Shown piece after piece: positions 44,061 through 53,203 of a stretch of DNA of 64,000 bases (within the stretch, counting starts at the first letter, position 1; each line of letters opens with the position of its first letter). The notes below the pieces were generated by a model. The model was given only the letters and a program-made list of their open reading frames with translations, did no database searches and had not been told where the DNA came from. The stretch spans positions 930,001 through 994,000 of the forward strand of contig CAVONV010000023.1 of assembly GCA_963697355.1 (NCBI GenBank), given 5' to 3'. Source of the stretch: CAVONV01 sp963697355. GTDB lineage: Bacteria; Acidobacteriota; Vicinamibacteria; Marinacidobacterales; DATDRI01. A program made the translations under genes and the position numbers.

Positions 44061-45025
44061 TCAAGCAGCCTTGCGCCATTCGTACCGGTGGTGCAGTCCA
44101 CCCACTCGCGGCAGTGCAACGACTCTCGCCGTTGAGGAGGGCCGCGGTGTGGCAGCTCTCTCGTTCGGCGTATCCTTGTGGAGCCCCAAGTGGCAGCGGT
44201 CCTCGTGATAGTAGCTGATGTAAGACCGCACGAGACGAATGAAATGACGCTCGCTGAGATCCGAACAGGCTTGGTGCCCATGGCCTTGATGAACTCGACT
44301 ACGGCGGAGCTGAATATCGAGTCCCGGTCGAAGATGAGGTGTCTCGGCGCCGTGTCGTAGGGAAACGCCTCACGTAGTTGCTGAGTCACCCACGCCGCCG
44401 TCGGGTGGAACGTGGCGTTGAAGTGCACGACGTGTCGACGGCCGTGCTCGATGACGAAGAAGCCGTACAGGAGCCGGAGCGACGCCGTCGGCACTGTGAA
44501 CAAATCCATCGCGGCGATTTCGTCCTTGTGGTTGCGCAAGAAAGCGACCCAGCGTTTCACCTGATCGGGTTCGGTAGGCCGGCGCGGCAGGTAACGCGAC
44601 ACCGTCATCTCCGAGACAAGGAATCCGAGCTTCGTGAGCTCCGCGTGGATACGCGGCGCACCCCAGCCGTCTTGCGCCATCGTCCGGACGAGCCGACGAA
44701 TCTCGACGTCGACGCGAGGCCGCCCCGGATGGCGTCGCTGCGAGATCTTTGCCCAGTATCGACGGAATCGATTCCGATTCCACCGCGCGACCGTGTCGGC
44801 GTTGACGACGAGTAAGCGGCACGCCCACCCGGGCCACGAGGCCCGAAGTGCAACCCAGAATGCTCGGTCCGTGTCCTCGAGCGGTGGCCGGGGGCGCTCC
44901 TTCTTGAGCGCCGTAACCTGCTGCCGCAAGGCAAGGTTTTCAATTACGAGATCGGCTCGGCGCAGACACATTGCCTGGATCGCACGGGCACCGAGAGAGA
45001 CGAGGAAGATGAGAACACGGAGCAT
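44061..45025 (-). pseudogene. IS transposase (rve/DDE type) with internal deletion
   Basis: From ATG 45025 the frame covers the N-terminal helix-turn-helix region (HPGRPRVDVEIRRLV, GWGAPRIHAELTKLG) and two catalytic Asp (AAMDLFTVP, LIFDRDSIF) to KAMGTKPVRIS. Then about 30-35 codons with the catalytic Glu are missing and the frame shifts; the end resumes as FIRLVRSYISYYHEDRCHLGLHKD and stops at 44061. It is a different IS from the one at 48345. A fragment of the same type lies at 58793-58901. Confidence 0.75.
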
Positions 45026-45256
45026 AGCCGCGCAGTTTGCCGTGCTTCCCCCGTAATCTCAAGCGGGGAAACATCCCGTAAGTTTATGATTTCAAATGCG
45101 GACGGATTTTGATGAGGCACAGGCACAAGCTATTTTTCTGACGCATTCCCCTCATTCATCCGATGCAAACGGTCCATTGACAAGTAGAAAATAGTCGCGT
45201 AAACAGGTTGCGCCAGCGTTCGCCGAGTAGGCAGTCCCGAGAATAAGGAGGCAGCC

Positions 45257-45631
45257 ATGCGCTTCATACCTCTGCTTGTGGCGATTTCCTTCCTTTGCGC
45301 GTGTGAGGAAACAATCACTGACGTTGCTGGCGTCTGGGTCGGCAGCACAACCATGGTCGTCGATGGAGAAGAAAAAACGGTAGATCTGGAACTTAGGCTC
45401 ACCCAAACGGAGAAGGACATCAAAGGGAGCCTGTGCTGGGGCGAGATAGACGAGACGATTTCCTCTTCGTCACTGGAAGGTCGTGAGCTTTTCTTGGAAA
45501 GCGAGTGGGAACGAGGGACGATCCAGCTACGCGGGCTTGTTAACGACGATGCCATGAGCGGTCGCTTTCAGTACAGATTTGTTCATGAACGAGAGGCATT
45601 TCCCGCATTGTTTGAGGTCACAAGGCGATAA
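45257..45631 (+). CDS. Small lipoprotein, unknown
   Basis: 124 residues with a lipobox (FLCAC) after MRFIPLLVAIS and GGAGG before the ATG. The mature part (VAGVWVGSTTMVVDGEEKTVDLEL, KGSLCWGEI) looks like a small calycin-type beta-barrel; no closer call can be made. It forms a pair with the next gene, 12 bp away. Confidence 0.6.
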   Translation: MRFIPLLVAISFLCACEETITDVAGVWVGSTTMVVDGEEKTVDLELRLTQTEKDIKGSLCWGEIDETISSSSLEGRELFLESEWERGTIQLRGLVNDDAMSGRFQYRFVHEREAFPALFEVTRR

Positions 45632-45643
45632 CGGAGGCTGGTG

Positions 45644-46066
45644 ATGTTTGGCCGAGTCGTGTGGTTTCTCGTAATCAGCGCAGTTTTCTACGGCGGCTAC
45701 CGTGGCGTCCGTATGGCTTTGGATCACTTTGCCGTTGCCATGATTGCCGAGGAAGAAGAAACGCCCATCGAAGAGCAGATTCTTCTGGACCAAGACTTTT
45801 TCCCTGAGGACTTCGGTAAGAAGCGGGTCATTATGTTGCGATCCTTCGGCGAAGGAGAGACGGCGCTCGCCGAACGCGTGGCTGAGCCAAGGCCCTTTAT
45901 TCCGGAGATACGCGACAAATACGGTGAGCCCGATTACGTGGAGGATGGAGATTTAACTCCTTACGGAGTCAAGAGAGATGCAACAGTCCACTACTATGGG
46001 CGGCTCGGACTTGCCTCACCAAAAGGCCAGACGGATGGGAAGATCTTCTGGGTTGTCGTGCAATAA
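45644..46066 (+). CDS. Small membrane-anchored protein, unknown
   Basis: 140 residues from ATG 45644 (GGAGG upstream). One N-terminal hydrophobic segment (VVWFLVISAVFYGGYRGV) and a soluble acidic part containing EIRDKYGEPDYVEDGDL. Probably an inner-membrane anchored periplasmic protein made with the lipoprotein before it. Confidence 0.55.
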   Translation: MFGRVVWFLVISAVFYGGYRGVRMALDHFAVAMIAEEEETPIEEQILLDQDFFPEDFGKKRVIMLRSFGEGETALAERVAEPRPFIPEIRDKYGEPDYVEDGDLTPYGVKRDATVHYYGRLGLASPKGQTDGKIFWVVVQ

Positions 46067-46092
46067 CCTTGCTTCTTTTTTTCTCTTGGCAG

Positions 46093-46776
46093 CTACTCAA
46101 TACTCCGGGCACCCTTACCAATATTGCATTCGGAACAGGCCGCACGTAAGTTGGTAATGTCGTGAGTCCCGCCTCTGGACCGGGGTTGAATGTGATCCAC
46201 CTGCAGCCGCACTTCCGGCGGTTTTCCTCCACAGTACGTACATTGGAAGTTGTCGCGCCTTAGAACATGGAACCGGACCGAATGCGGGAGAGTTCGAGAC
46301 CTTCGAGTTCGCTTGGATTGTGTGTCGTTTGTAGTGACTTCGGACACAGTAGCATTCGTCAACCAGGCATCAGCTTTCTCTGGTGTGTCGAGAACGATCC
46401 AGCTTTCGCCCCTGCTTCTCGCCGAAGGAGAGATCGGCTCGTCTACCCAACGTTCTTTCTCAAGATAGATGGTCACGCCATAGAACACGGGCGGGAGATT
46501 TAACCAGTAGGTCTCCAGTTCGTGGAGTGCAAATCCTCTCGTAGTGTCTTTCAGTGTCTCAGGGGTCGCATTCTCAATCTGTCGGAAACCCGAGACGATT
46601 GCTTGCGCTACAAGTGGTCCCCCTGTCCACTTCATCCAAACCACTTCGCCGACACCTATTCGACCCCATGGGACGGGCGGTCTGTTTGCATGGGTCTGAG
46701 TAAACACGCCAACTTCAGGTTTCTCCCGCGTGCCACCAACAAACTCTTCCCGCCGAATAACGACATGCTGTCTCAT
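46093..46776 (-). CDS. PUA-like (ASCH/EVE-type) domain fused to HNH nuclease
   Basis: 227 residues. The C-terminal part is a clear HNH domain: CTYCGGKPP, VDHIQPRSRGGTHDITNLRAACSECN, with CxxC and CxxC zinc pairs and the His of VDH. The N-terminal part (VGVGEVVWMKWTGGPLVAQAIVSGF, then FALHELETYW) has the look of a PUA-like fold of the ASCH/EVE group. Such fusions include modification-dependent restriction enzymes (for example the EVE-HNH type). No methylase lies beside it, as expected for that class. The domain assignment of the first half is an inference. Confidence 0.7.
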   Translation of the reverse strand: MRQHVVIRREEFVGGTREKPEVGVFTQTHANRPPVPWGRIGVGEVVWMKWTGGPLVAQAIVSGFRQIENATPETLKDTTRGFALHELETYWLNLPPVFYGVTIYLEKERWVDEPISPSARSRGESWIVLDTPEKADAWLTNATVSEVTTNDTQSKRTRRSRTLPHSVRFHVLRRDNFQCTYCGGKPPEVRLQVDHIQPRSRGGTHDITNLRAACSECNIGKGARSIE

Positions 46777-46847
46777 TAGGTCTTAGGCGTACATCGAGAC
46801 TTGTGGAAAGTCAAGCGCCCACCCCGGCTTCCATCGAGTTTGAAGAG

Positions 46848-47308
46848 CTATTCTTCCCTTGGTCTCTCGAAAACCGCTGACACCAACCATTCACCGTTTC
46901 GTTTCACACAAATGACTGATCCAAAGGTTTTTTGTGGTGGCCTTGGTTTCCCTTGTTCATCGTATCCGCCGGTATATTCGCCCTTAGCTCTGAATATGGC
47001 GACATCAGATGTAATGAAATCAAGGCCTATTTCTTCTTCCTGTTCATAGTGTAAGTTGTCATTCTTCTCAAATAACTGCCTGTAACCCTTTACTCGATCC
47101 GCTTTAGCAAGCGCGGGTCCCACGAAACCCAGGATCGTCGTTCCGTCCAGAATGCGGCTAAAAGCATCAGCATCGCCTTCATTGTAGGAGGAAGGACCTT
47201 CCTCATCAGCTTCCTGATCGCAGCCTCATCTGCAGCCTGGTCTGCCATCGCTGGCACTGAAGCAAAGAGCAAACACACTCCGATTGTGAGAATAATCAGG
47301 TATTTCAT
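46848..47308 (-). pseudogene. Secreted NTF2-fold protein, one frameshift
   Basis: From ATG 47308: MKYLIILTIGVCLLFASVPAMA, DQAADEAAIRK, then a one-base shift near 47211 to ADEEGPSSYNEGDADAFSRIL, and on to WLVSAVFERPREE. The leader and signal peptide are those of the array at 38-40 kb, here on the opposite strand. The break is explained by one missing base. Confidence 0.7.
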
Positions 47309-47352
47309 GATTTCATCCTCCTCTATTTTGTTATCGCAGACCCGGAGTTGTT

Positions 47353-47790
47353 CTAGTTCGACTCCGGTGCGTAGTACAAAGCGATCATCTGCCAGCGACC
47401 CTCCCTCTTCGCCCAAACTCGCATAAAACGTCCGGTCAACGGTTCCTCCTCGCCTTCACCCGTGAAGTGCGCGGTCTGGAATGCTCTGTCCGGTTCAAAC
47501 ATGTGGATCTTTTCATCGGTGAGCTTGGCTGGTGGCCGGGCTCCTCTCTCTGTGTGTTTAACAATGCGTTCTTTTTTATTCTGCCAAACTTCGCCCGTAA
47601 TGATGTTGGACCAGATGCAGTCATCACTGATGTACTGGCTCCAATCCTCGCCATCGCCCTTGTTAGCAGCCGCCGCTCTTGCCCGGTCTGCCTTTATGAC
47701 TTCCTGCTTTTCTTCTTCCGACTGCGCATTCAGTGGCACTGAACTCAAGAGAAGACACACTCCGACTGTGAGAATCATCAGATGCTTCAT
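47353..47790 (-). CDS. Secreted NTF2-fold (DUF4440-like) protein
   Basis: 145 residues from ATG 47790 (AAAGGAGGATAGGAATC leader). Signal peptide MKHLMILTVGVCLLLSSV ends in NAQ. NTF2-fold domain with YISDDCIWSNIITGEVW, FQTAHFTGEGEEEPLTGRFMRVWAKREGRWQMIALYYAP. Another member of the shared-leader family. Confidence 0.75.
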   Translation of the reverse strand: MKHLMILTVGVCLLLSSVPLNAQSEEEKQEVIKADRARAAAANKGDGEDWSQYISDDCIWSNIITGEVWQNKKERIVKHTERGARPPAKLTDEKIHMFEPDRAFQTAHFTGEGEEEPLTGRFMRVWAKREGRWQMIALYYAPESN

Positions 47791-47827
47791 GATTCCTATC
47801 CTCCTTTGAATCAGTTTTCCCAGGTAG

Positions 47828-48340
47828 CTACTCAGATGGTGGGTTGTTGTTATTCCAGATTTCGCAGACAATCTTCCAAGAGCCATCAGCTTGTCGTTGT
47901 AGAACTTCAAGCCATTTAGAATCTTCTTGAACTGACTCGCCACCCGCTTTCTGAGTATTTGTGCCTGACCAGGTACCTCGGACGAACCCCAAATCGCCTG
48001 CGACTTGCACGTCAACTGCAACACCGTCTCCCTCTGATGTCATCTCATCGAAGTACCGCTGAAAAGACTCCCGCATAACTTCCTTGCCGACCTCTTCTGC
48101 TTCGTTGGGAGGCATTCGTACAGCGCCGTCAGCATAAAGAGACAGAAGTGCCTCCACGTCTTGGGAGTTCCATGCAACATCGAATTTTTCGACTTCAGCC
48201 TTTATCGCCGCCACATCAGCCGCAGTGCTTGGCGCTTCTTCGGTGACAGGCTCCGCTTCCTGCACCGGTTCTGGAGAACAAGCAGGCAGCAACACGAATG
48301 AAAGACAAACTACGCCTGAGAGAATGATTAGATACTTCAT
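47828..48340 (-). CDS. NTF2-fold (SgcJ-like) lipoprotein truncated upstream by an IS
   Basis: 170 residues from ATG 48340: MKYLIILSGVVCLSF, lipobox LLPAC, Glu/Pro linker, and domain VEKFDVAWNSQDVEALLSLYADGAVRMPPNEAE to LQRQADGSWKIVCEIWNNN. The terminal repeat of the IS begins at 48345, 4 bp before the ATG, so the native leader is gone and any ribosome binding must use IS sequence (CGGGGTCTCAC). Confidence 0.75.
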   Translation of the reverse strand: MKYLIILSGVVCLSFVLLPACSPEPVQEAEPVTEEAPSTAADVAAIKAEVEKFDVAWNSQDVEALLSLYADGAVRMPPNEAEEVGKEVMRESFQRYFDEMTSEGDGVAVDVQVAGDLGFVRGTWSGTNTQKAGGESVQEDSKWLEVLQRQADGSWKIVCEIWNNNNPPSE

Positions 48341-48344
48341 GTGA

Positions 48345-48361
48345 GACCCCGTCGTGTCCAA
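48345..48361. repeat. IS terminal inverted repeat, right end
   Basis: The 17-bp repeat next to the transposase stop side. Its inner continuation AAACTCGAATGGAGC is also seen at the right end of the deleted copy near 42590. Confidence 0.8.
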
Positions 48362-48508
48362 AAACTCGAATGGAGCCGAAGGCCGAATCCTCGAGGGCCT
48401 TCTCGATACCCGCGGAGAGTAGCCCAAGGTATTGCGGACCCGCGAGAGGCGATCGCCGAGCAGACCTTAGCTTCCGGACCATCCGTTCCAGCCAGCTGCG
48501 ATGATCTC

Positions 48509-49591
48509 TTATGCGGCTTCGCGGTGATAGTAGTTGAGCAAGCCGCCCAATCGTTTGCGACATCGCACGTTGCCTTCGAGACTCCCCACGCACTCGTCTG
48601 CTTCGATCAACTTGTTGCTGAGCCCTTGATGGTTGCGCTCTGCGTGATAGTGAGAAGTGAATTCGGCGACAGCCCGCCGCAGCGATTGCTCACCGAAGAA
48701 AATCATCCGGTTGAGACATTCGCTTTTTATCGAAAGAACAAACCTTTCGATGTAAGCGTTCAAATTCGGGGAGCGATACGGCAAGCGAATGACGCGGGTC
48801 CCGGCATCGTCGACGAGCTCCCGAAACCTGGCGGTGAACTTCTTGTCGCGATCCAGGACGAGGAATCGCTTGCCGAGCAGAAAGCCGTCCATCGGGTCGG
48901 TCAGATTTCGACCGATCTGCATCATGAACGCGCTGTCAGGTCCGGGCGTGATTCCCGCAATGTGCACTTTTCGCGAAGAGAGCTCGATGACGACGAGCAC
49001 GTAGTAGGTCACGAGCCTGCGGACCGTGGCGACCTCGACGGTGAAGAAGTCGGTCGCGGCCACGCTTTCCCACTGGGCAGTCAGAAAGGTGCGCCACGGC
49101 GTGCGTTCACCTCTCTCCGGCGCGGGCTCCATGCCGTGTTCTCGGAGAACGTTCGCGATGGTGCCCCGGGACACTTGATGACCAAGATTCGAGAGAGCGC
49201 CTCGTATTCTCGTGTACCCCCAACGCGGATTCTCCTTGGCGAGGCGCACAATGAGCTCGGCGATCTCGACCATGACGCGCGGACGACCGGCCCGTTTGCG
49301 CCGCGAGCTGGTGTCCCACTTTTTGGCAATCAGCCTTCGGTGCCACGCGAGCAGGGTGTCGGGCGTGACGATACCGGCGACTTCGGCCAAGAGTTTCCGG
49401 CCGAGGGCCTTACCCTTTACTGCGAGCCGGCGTCGCTCGTCGTCCGTGAGGCGAAGCTTCCTCCCGCGAAGCCGAGCTTTGAGGACTCTGTTCTCCTCGA
49501 GCAAGTAGACGATAGCGGCCTGTTGCTCGCGCTGAATCCAACCAGCGATGGCAACGACCAACAATGTCAAGGGCTGGATCGGCGTGCTCAT
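48509..49591 (-). CDS. IS transposase, rve/DDE integrase core
   Basis: 360 residues from ATG 49591; a TTG at 49624 is possible but has no better ribosome-binding site. N-terminal helix-turn-helix region, then GYTRIRGALSNLGHQVSRGTIANVL (second DNA-binding part) and the catalytic core: Asp in ATDFFTVEV, Asp in LVLDRDKKF, Glu in LNAYIERFVLSIKSECLNR. All three are present, so the enzyme may be active. The fold is that of IS3/IS481-type transposases; the exact IS family is not certain. No -1 frameshift OrfA/OrfB layout is seen. Confidence 0.85.
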   Translation of the reverse strand: MSTPIQPLTLLVVAIAGWIQREQQAAIVYLLEENRVLKARLRGRKLRLTDDERRRLAVKGKALGRKLLAEVAGIVTPDTLLAWHRRLIAKKWDTSSRRKRAGRPRVMVEIAELIVRLAKENPRWGYTRIRGALSNLGHQVSRGTIANVLREHGMEPAPERGERTPWRTFLTAQWESVAATDFFTVEVATVRRLVTYYVLVVIELSSRKVHIAGITPGPDSAFMMQIGRNLTDPMDGFLLGKRFLVLDRDKKFTARFRELVDDAGTRVIRLPYRSPNLNAYIERFVLSIKSECLNRMIFFGEQSLRRAVAEFTSHYHAERNHQGLSNKLIEADECVGSLEGNVRCRKRLGGLLNYYHREAA

Positions 49592-49684
49592 GACCGAGGA
49601 TTCTAGCTTCCCTTGGCGAACCAAGCGTAGACGCGTCTATCCGAAACGCCCCGGCTGACGCGGGTCTTGAGTTCGTTCGTATTC

Positions 49685-49701
49685 TTGGACACGACGGGGT
49701 C
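49685..49701. repeat. IS terminal inverted repeat, left end
   Basis: TTGGACACGACGGGGTC, exact complement of the repeat at 48345-48361. The kinase-propeller fragment continues directly from it. Confidence 0.8.
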
Positions 49702-49702
49702 C

Positions 49703-50235
49703 GATGCCGAAAAATCACGCAAAGTTACTCGGAGCCAGTTAGTCATCGCAGGGTGTTCGGCTGGACTTTTCGCGGCTATCGGCGCCGTCGTCACCTGGAG
49801 CCTTCTCACAACAGGAGTCCCACGCGGCTTTCCCGTCGTGCGATCCAGCATCAACCTCTCGCCGGATGAAGTCTTACGCGTACAAAGGGGCGGAACGCTT
49901 TCTCTTACTCCGGATGGTGCTCGGATCGTTTATTCTTCCACTAGGGAGGGCAGGCTTCAGATTTACATCCGCGATCTCGATAGCGAGGAATCTGTCGCTA
50001 TCCCGGGGACGGAGGGCGGGACCGGTCCTTTCATTTCTCCAAACGGGCAATGGGTGGGTTTCTTCGCCGAGGGGAAGCTCAAGAAAACTTCGCTGGATAG
50101 TGGAGTCGGAGCGGTCACTCTGTGCGATGCACCGCGTAGCGGAGGGGGATGCTGGGGACCGAAGGACATCATATATTTTAGCGACTATTTCGAGATCAAG
50201 AGAATCCGTGCGTCGGGTGGCACACCAGAAACGAT
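49703..50235 (+). pseudogene. Fragment of a kinase-linked TolB-like propeller
   Basis: DAEKSRKVTRSQLVIAGCSAG and a membrane segment lead into RSSINLSPDEVL, LSLTPDGARIVYSSTREGRLQIYIRDLDS and PFISPNGQWVGFF, the start of the outer half of kinase-propeller proteins (compare kinase 1 at 28.5-29.2 kb: IELPPEAPL, PFFSPDGRWLGF). The kinase half is lost at the IS end and the rest at the transposase fragment that follows. Confidence 0.7.
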
Positions 50236-50237
50236 GA

Positions 50238-50524
50238 GGGTGCTCGATTCGCAGCTTCTGGTCGCCCACATAGATCGACCCGCGCTGACTCGCCCATTTC
50301 ATTAGCCCAGGCGACGTAGGACGGTAATCCGGCCCAGATCTCTGTTCGCGCTCCATGTACATGAGCGTCTCAGCTACCAGACGGCCAACATCGAGCATCG
50401 CCGTGTCCAGCGCTTGCTTGCCCTCCAGCATCACTCGGGCAATTTGCTCCGTCCACCATTCCTGCTCCTGCGTCGCCCTCAACATCCGAGTTGCATTCTT
50501 TCTCTTTTTCGTATCTGCTCTCAT
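50238..50524 (-). pseudogene. N-terminal fragment of an IS256-like transposase
   Basis: From ATG 50524 the reverse strand reads EQIARVMLEGKQALDTAMLDVGRLVAETLMYMEREQRSG and SIYVGDQKLRIEHP, the start of IS256/Mutator-type transposases, then enters the kinase-propeller fragment in antisense. Only about 95 residues remain, without catalytic residues. Confidence 0.65.
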
Positions 50525-50879
50525 CGGGTGGCTCCTTTCTTTCTGACCGTCAGTTTTTTCTCACCGACGATCCTGAAGGGAGTCACTCACCAATTTCAAC
50601 TAGAATCAGGATATCCTCGGCGCTGAAGCTGCGGCCCTTCATCGAGCGCTCCGCCCGTCGGCTCTGGGTAGACGATGCCGCTTACGCCGAACGCCTTTAT
50701 GCGTTACGTGGCGGTCCGCCCGCTTAAGAACAACGACCTCCACACAACCTTATCGTGGGGCAGAAATTGCCCCGCAAAAGGGGAAGCCATTTCGAGGTAT
50801 GCTAGTGGCTTGGAAATCGTAGTTGCATCCCTAGCGGTGCTAGTGAGCTAATCGACTCCTAGACGACATCCGTTTTTCA
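50525..50879. other. Intergenic debris before the spermidine-synthase-like gene
   Basis: No complete gene. A short plus-strand reading segment (about 50617-50727, LKLRPFIERSARRLWVDDAAYAERLYAL, TAA) has a coding look but no start and no family that I recognise. No clear promoter is seen before the ATG at 50880. Confidence 0.4.
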
Positions 50880-53159
50880 ATGTCAAGCTCGACGCACGAT
50901 CTGAACTCACCGGTCTCGGCGGTACGTCTCCAAGCCGTTGTTATTCTCGCCGGTGTTGCCTTTTTTCTCAGCGGCTTCTCCGCCCTCGTGTATCAAGTGA
51001 GTTGGCAGCGGATACTGGCCCTTCATACCGGCGTCGGGATTTACTCTCTTGCGCTCATTGTCGGGTCCTTTATGGCCGGTCTAGGCATTGGTAGCTTCGC
51101 GGGTGGCTGGATGAGCTCCCGGATCTCACCCAGAACGGCGTTCCTAGGATTCTCGGTACTCGAGCTCGCAGTGGCTGCCATGGGAGCCACCAGTTGTCTC
51201 GTCTACTACGATTGGCTCTACCAGCTCGGTTCGTCGCTTTATTCTCGACCGTTACTCGCCGGTCTACTTCATTTCTCGAGTCTTCTTCCCCCAACAGCTC
51301 TCATGGGGATGTCCCTACCGTTCTTGGTGAGAGCAACGGTTGCGGACGTTCAGGGTGCGGGGCGAACCATCGGCTACCTATATGCCATCAACGTGCTGGG
51401 AGCAAGTATCGGTGCGTTGGCCTCTCCGTGGGTACTCATCCGCTTGTTCGGTATTCGGGGTGCTGTTTGGAATGCCGTCGCAGCAAACCTTTTGGCGGCT
51501 GGAATAGCATTGCTCTTAGTCCGATGTGCTAGAAAGGACACTCTAAGAGATCAGATAGAAGACTCGACCGTGCCTACGTCAGCTCGAGACCAGAAGCCGT
51601 TTCCACTATGGATGGTTCTCTACGCCACCAGCGGCTTCTGCGCCATGTCTCTCGAGATCCTTTGGTTTCGCGTTGTCGATTTGGCCGCCAAGACGATGGC
51701 GTTTTCCTTCGGCTCCGTTTTATCGATCTACCTGATGGGGAATGCCATTGGAGCTTTTCTCGGGGTCGGGTTGGTCCATCGAATAACGCGCCCACTTCGA
51801 ACGTTCCTCTTACTCCAGATCTTCATTCTGATGTACTCGGGGTCAGCGTTATTGCTGCTTGTCGTCCTACCGCCGGACACCCCCTACTTCAACTGGTTTT
51901 ACGACTATTGGGGTCAAGCAAGAGCTTTTCTCCTTGTAGGAAGCCCTTTCACCGCTACGGCTTTCAAGCTCTATTTTGTATTGCCGGTGCTCTTGTTCGG
52001 ACCACCTACCATATTGATGGGGTTGTCGTTTCCCATCCTTCAACGGGCGGTCCAGGATGAAGTGCGCACCAGTGGCCAGAAAGTGGGCTTCCTTCAAGCG
52101 GCCAACATTACCGGGAGTGTCTTAGGTACGGTGATGACGGGAATACTCCTTCTCAATTGGCTGGGGACCAGCGGATCCGTGCGATTGCTTCTGTTGTGCG
52201 GACTTTTATTCGCGGCACTGGGAATCCGTTACTACGGCCCACGGTCGGTGTTCACGGGTGGGGCTGTAGCACTGACATTGCTGGTCTTCCTTGTTCCCGG
52301 TCAAGGAAACTTGTGGCACCGCTTGCATGGCGTCGAGAAGGGTACGGCAATCATAAGTGAGGACGCGACCGGTGTCGCAGCACTCGTTCCCGAAGGCTCT
52401 CTCCGATATCGTGTATACGTCAATGGCAAGAGTCATAGCTGGCTCCCTTTCGGGGGCTCTCACACCAAGTTAGGTGCTTTGCCTGCCGTCGTTCACTCAG
52501 CGCCGCGCGATGTTGCCATCATCGGACTTGGATCAGGCGATACCGCGTGGGCAGCCGGACTACGTCAAGAGACGAGAAGCGTGACGGTGTTCGAAATAGC
52601 AGGTCCCCAGCCTCGCGTTCTTGAACAATTGAGTCAATCGTTCGAGTCGAACGACAACTTTATGAGGCTGCGGGCCTTCCTGGACGACCCGCGAGTCCGC
52701 ATCGAAGTAGCAGATGGTCGAAAGGCGCTAGAGTATAGCAATAGGCGCTTCGACGTCATTCAAGCCGACGCCTTGAATCCCCGCATGGCCTATAGCGGTA
52801 ACGTCTATTCTCGAGAGTTTTTCGAGTTGTGTTCGAGGAGACTCAAGCCCGGCGGGATCATGTGTACATGGGCGCCAACGCCTCGCGTTTCCGAGACCTT
52901 TCGGTCAGTGTTTCACTACGTCCTCGAAATCGAAGGCGGAGGCATCCTACTCGGTAGCAACGAGCTCGTGCGGATACAGCGTGGTCTATGGCGTGAGCGG
53001 ATTGTGTCGCGCCGGACCGTCTCGTATTTGGGCAGCCGTAGCTACGCTCAGATCATTCTCGAGGCCGCAAGAACCATCAAGAAAGCACGTACCGACAGAA
53101 ATCCTTCAATGGGCCTCAACTTCGACCTCTTCCCTCGCGACGAGTTCATCACGCCCTGA
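50880..53159 (+). CDS. Spermidine-synthase-like protein with MFS-like membrane half
   Basis: 759 residues. Residues 1-490 hold about 12-14 membrane segments (FFLSGFSALVYQVSWQRILAL is the family's opening motif; PPTALMGMSLPFLVRA and GPPTILMGLSFPILQRAV are repeated half motifs). The C-terminal 260 residues are a Rossmann aminopropyltransferase/methyltransferase-like domain: VAIIGLGSGDTAWAAGL, VTVFEIAGPQ, RIEVADGRKAL, FDVIQADALNP. The real reaction of these fused proteins is unknown. It is intact although the flanks are fragments. Confidence 0.85.
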   Translation: MSSSTHDLNSPVSAVRLQAVVILAGVAFFLSGFSALVYQVSWQRILALHTGVGIYSLALIVGSFMAGLGIGSFAGGWMSSRISPRTAFLGFSVLELAVAAMGATSCLVYYDWLYQLGSSLYSRPLLAGLLHFSSLLPPTALMGMSLPFLVRATVADVQGAGRTIGYLYAINVLGASIGALASPWVLIRLFGIRGAVWNAVAANLLAAGIALLLVRCARKDTLRDQIEDSTVPTSARDQKPFPLWMVLYATSGFCAMSLEILWFRVVDLAAKTMAFSFGSVLSIYLMGNAIGAFLGVGLVHRITRPLRTFLLLQIFILMYSGSALLLLVVLPPDTPYFNWFYDYWGQARAFLLVGSPFTATAFKLYFVLPVLLFGPPTILMGLSFPILQRAVQDEVRTSGQKVGFLQAANITGSVLGTVMTGILLLNWLGTSGSVRLLLLCGLLFAALGIRYYGPRSVFTGGAVALTLLVFLVPGQGNLWHRLHGVEKGTAIISEDATGVAALVPEGSLRYRVYVNGKSHSWLPFGGSHTKLGALPAVVHSAPRDVAIIGLGSGDTAWAAGLRQETRSVTVFEIAGPQPRVLEQLSQSFESNDNFMRLRAFLDDPRVRIEVADGRKALEYSNRRFDVIQADALNPRMAYSGNVYSREFFELCSRRLKPGGIMCTWAPTPRVSETFRSVFHYVLEIEGGGILLGSNELVRIQRGLWRERIVSRRTVSYLGSRSYAQIILEAARTIKKARTDRNPSMGLNFDLFPRDEFITP

Positions 53160-53203
53160 CTCGGTTCGTCTGAATCCTAGCGAAAAACAGTCCGAAGCGA
53201 TTT

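Larger units (their letters stand above)
48345..49701 (-). mobile_element. Complete IS with 17-bp terminal inverted repeats
   Basis: GACCCCGTCGTGTCCAA at 48345-48361 and its complement at 49685-49701 bound the element (1357 bp); similarity continues inside with mismatches to about 27 bp. It carries one transposase gene. I see no clear target-site duplication. The element has split the flanking genes: a lipoprotein starts 4 bp from one end and a kinase-propeller fragment begins at the other. Confidence 0.85.

Noticed and set aside
45007..45060. IS ends for the transposase at 44061-45025
   Set aside because: I could not match terminal inverted repeats on the two sides, so no element borders are given.
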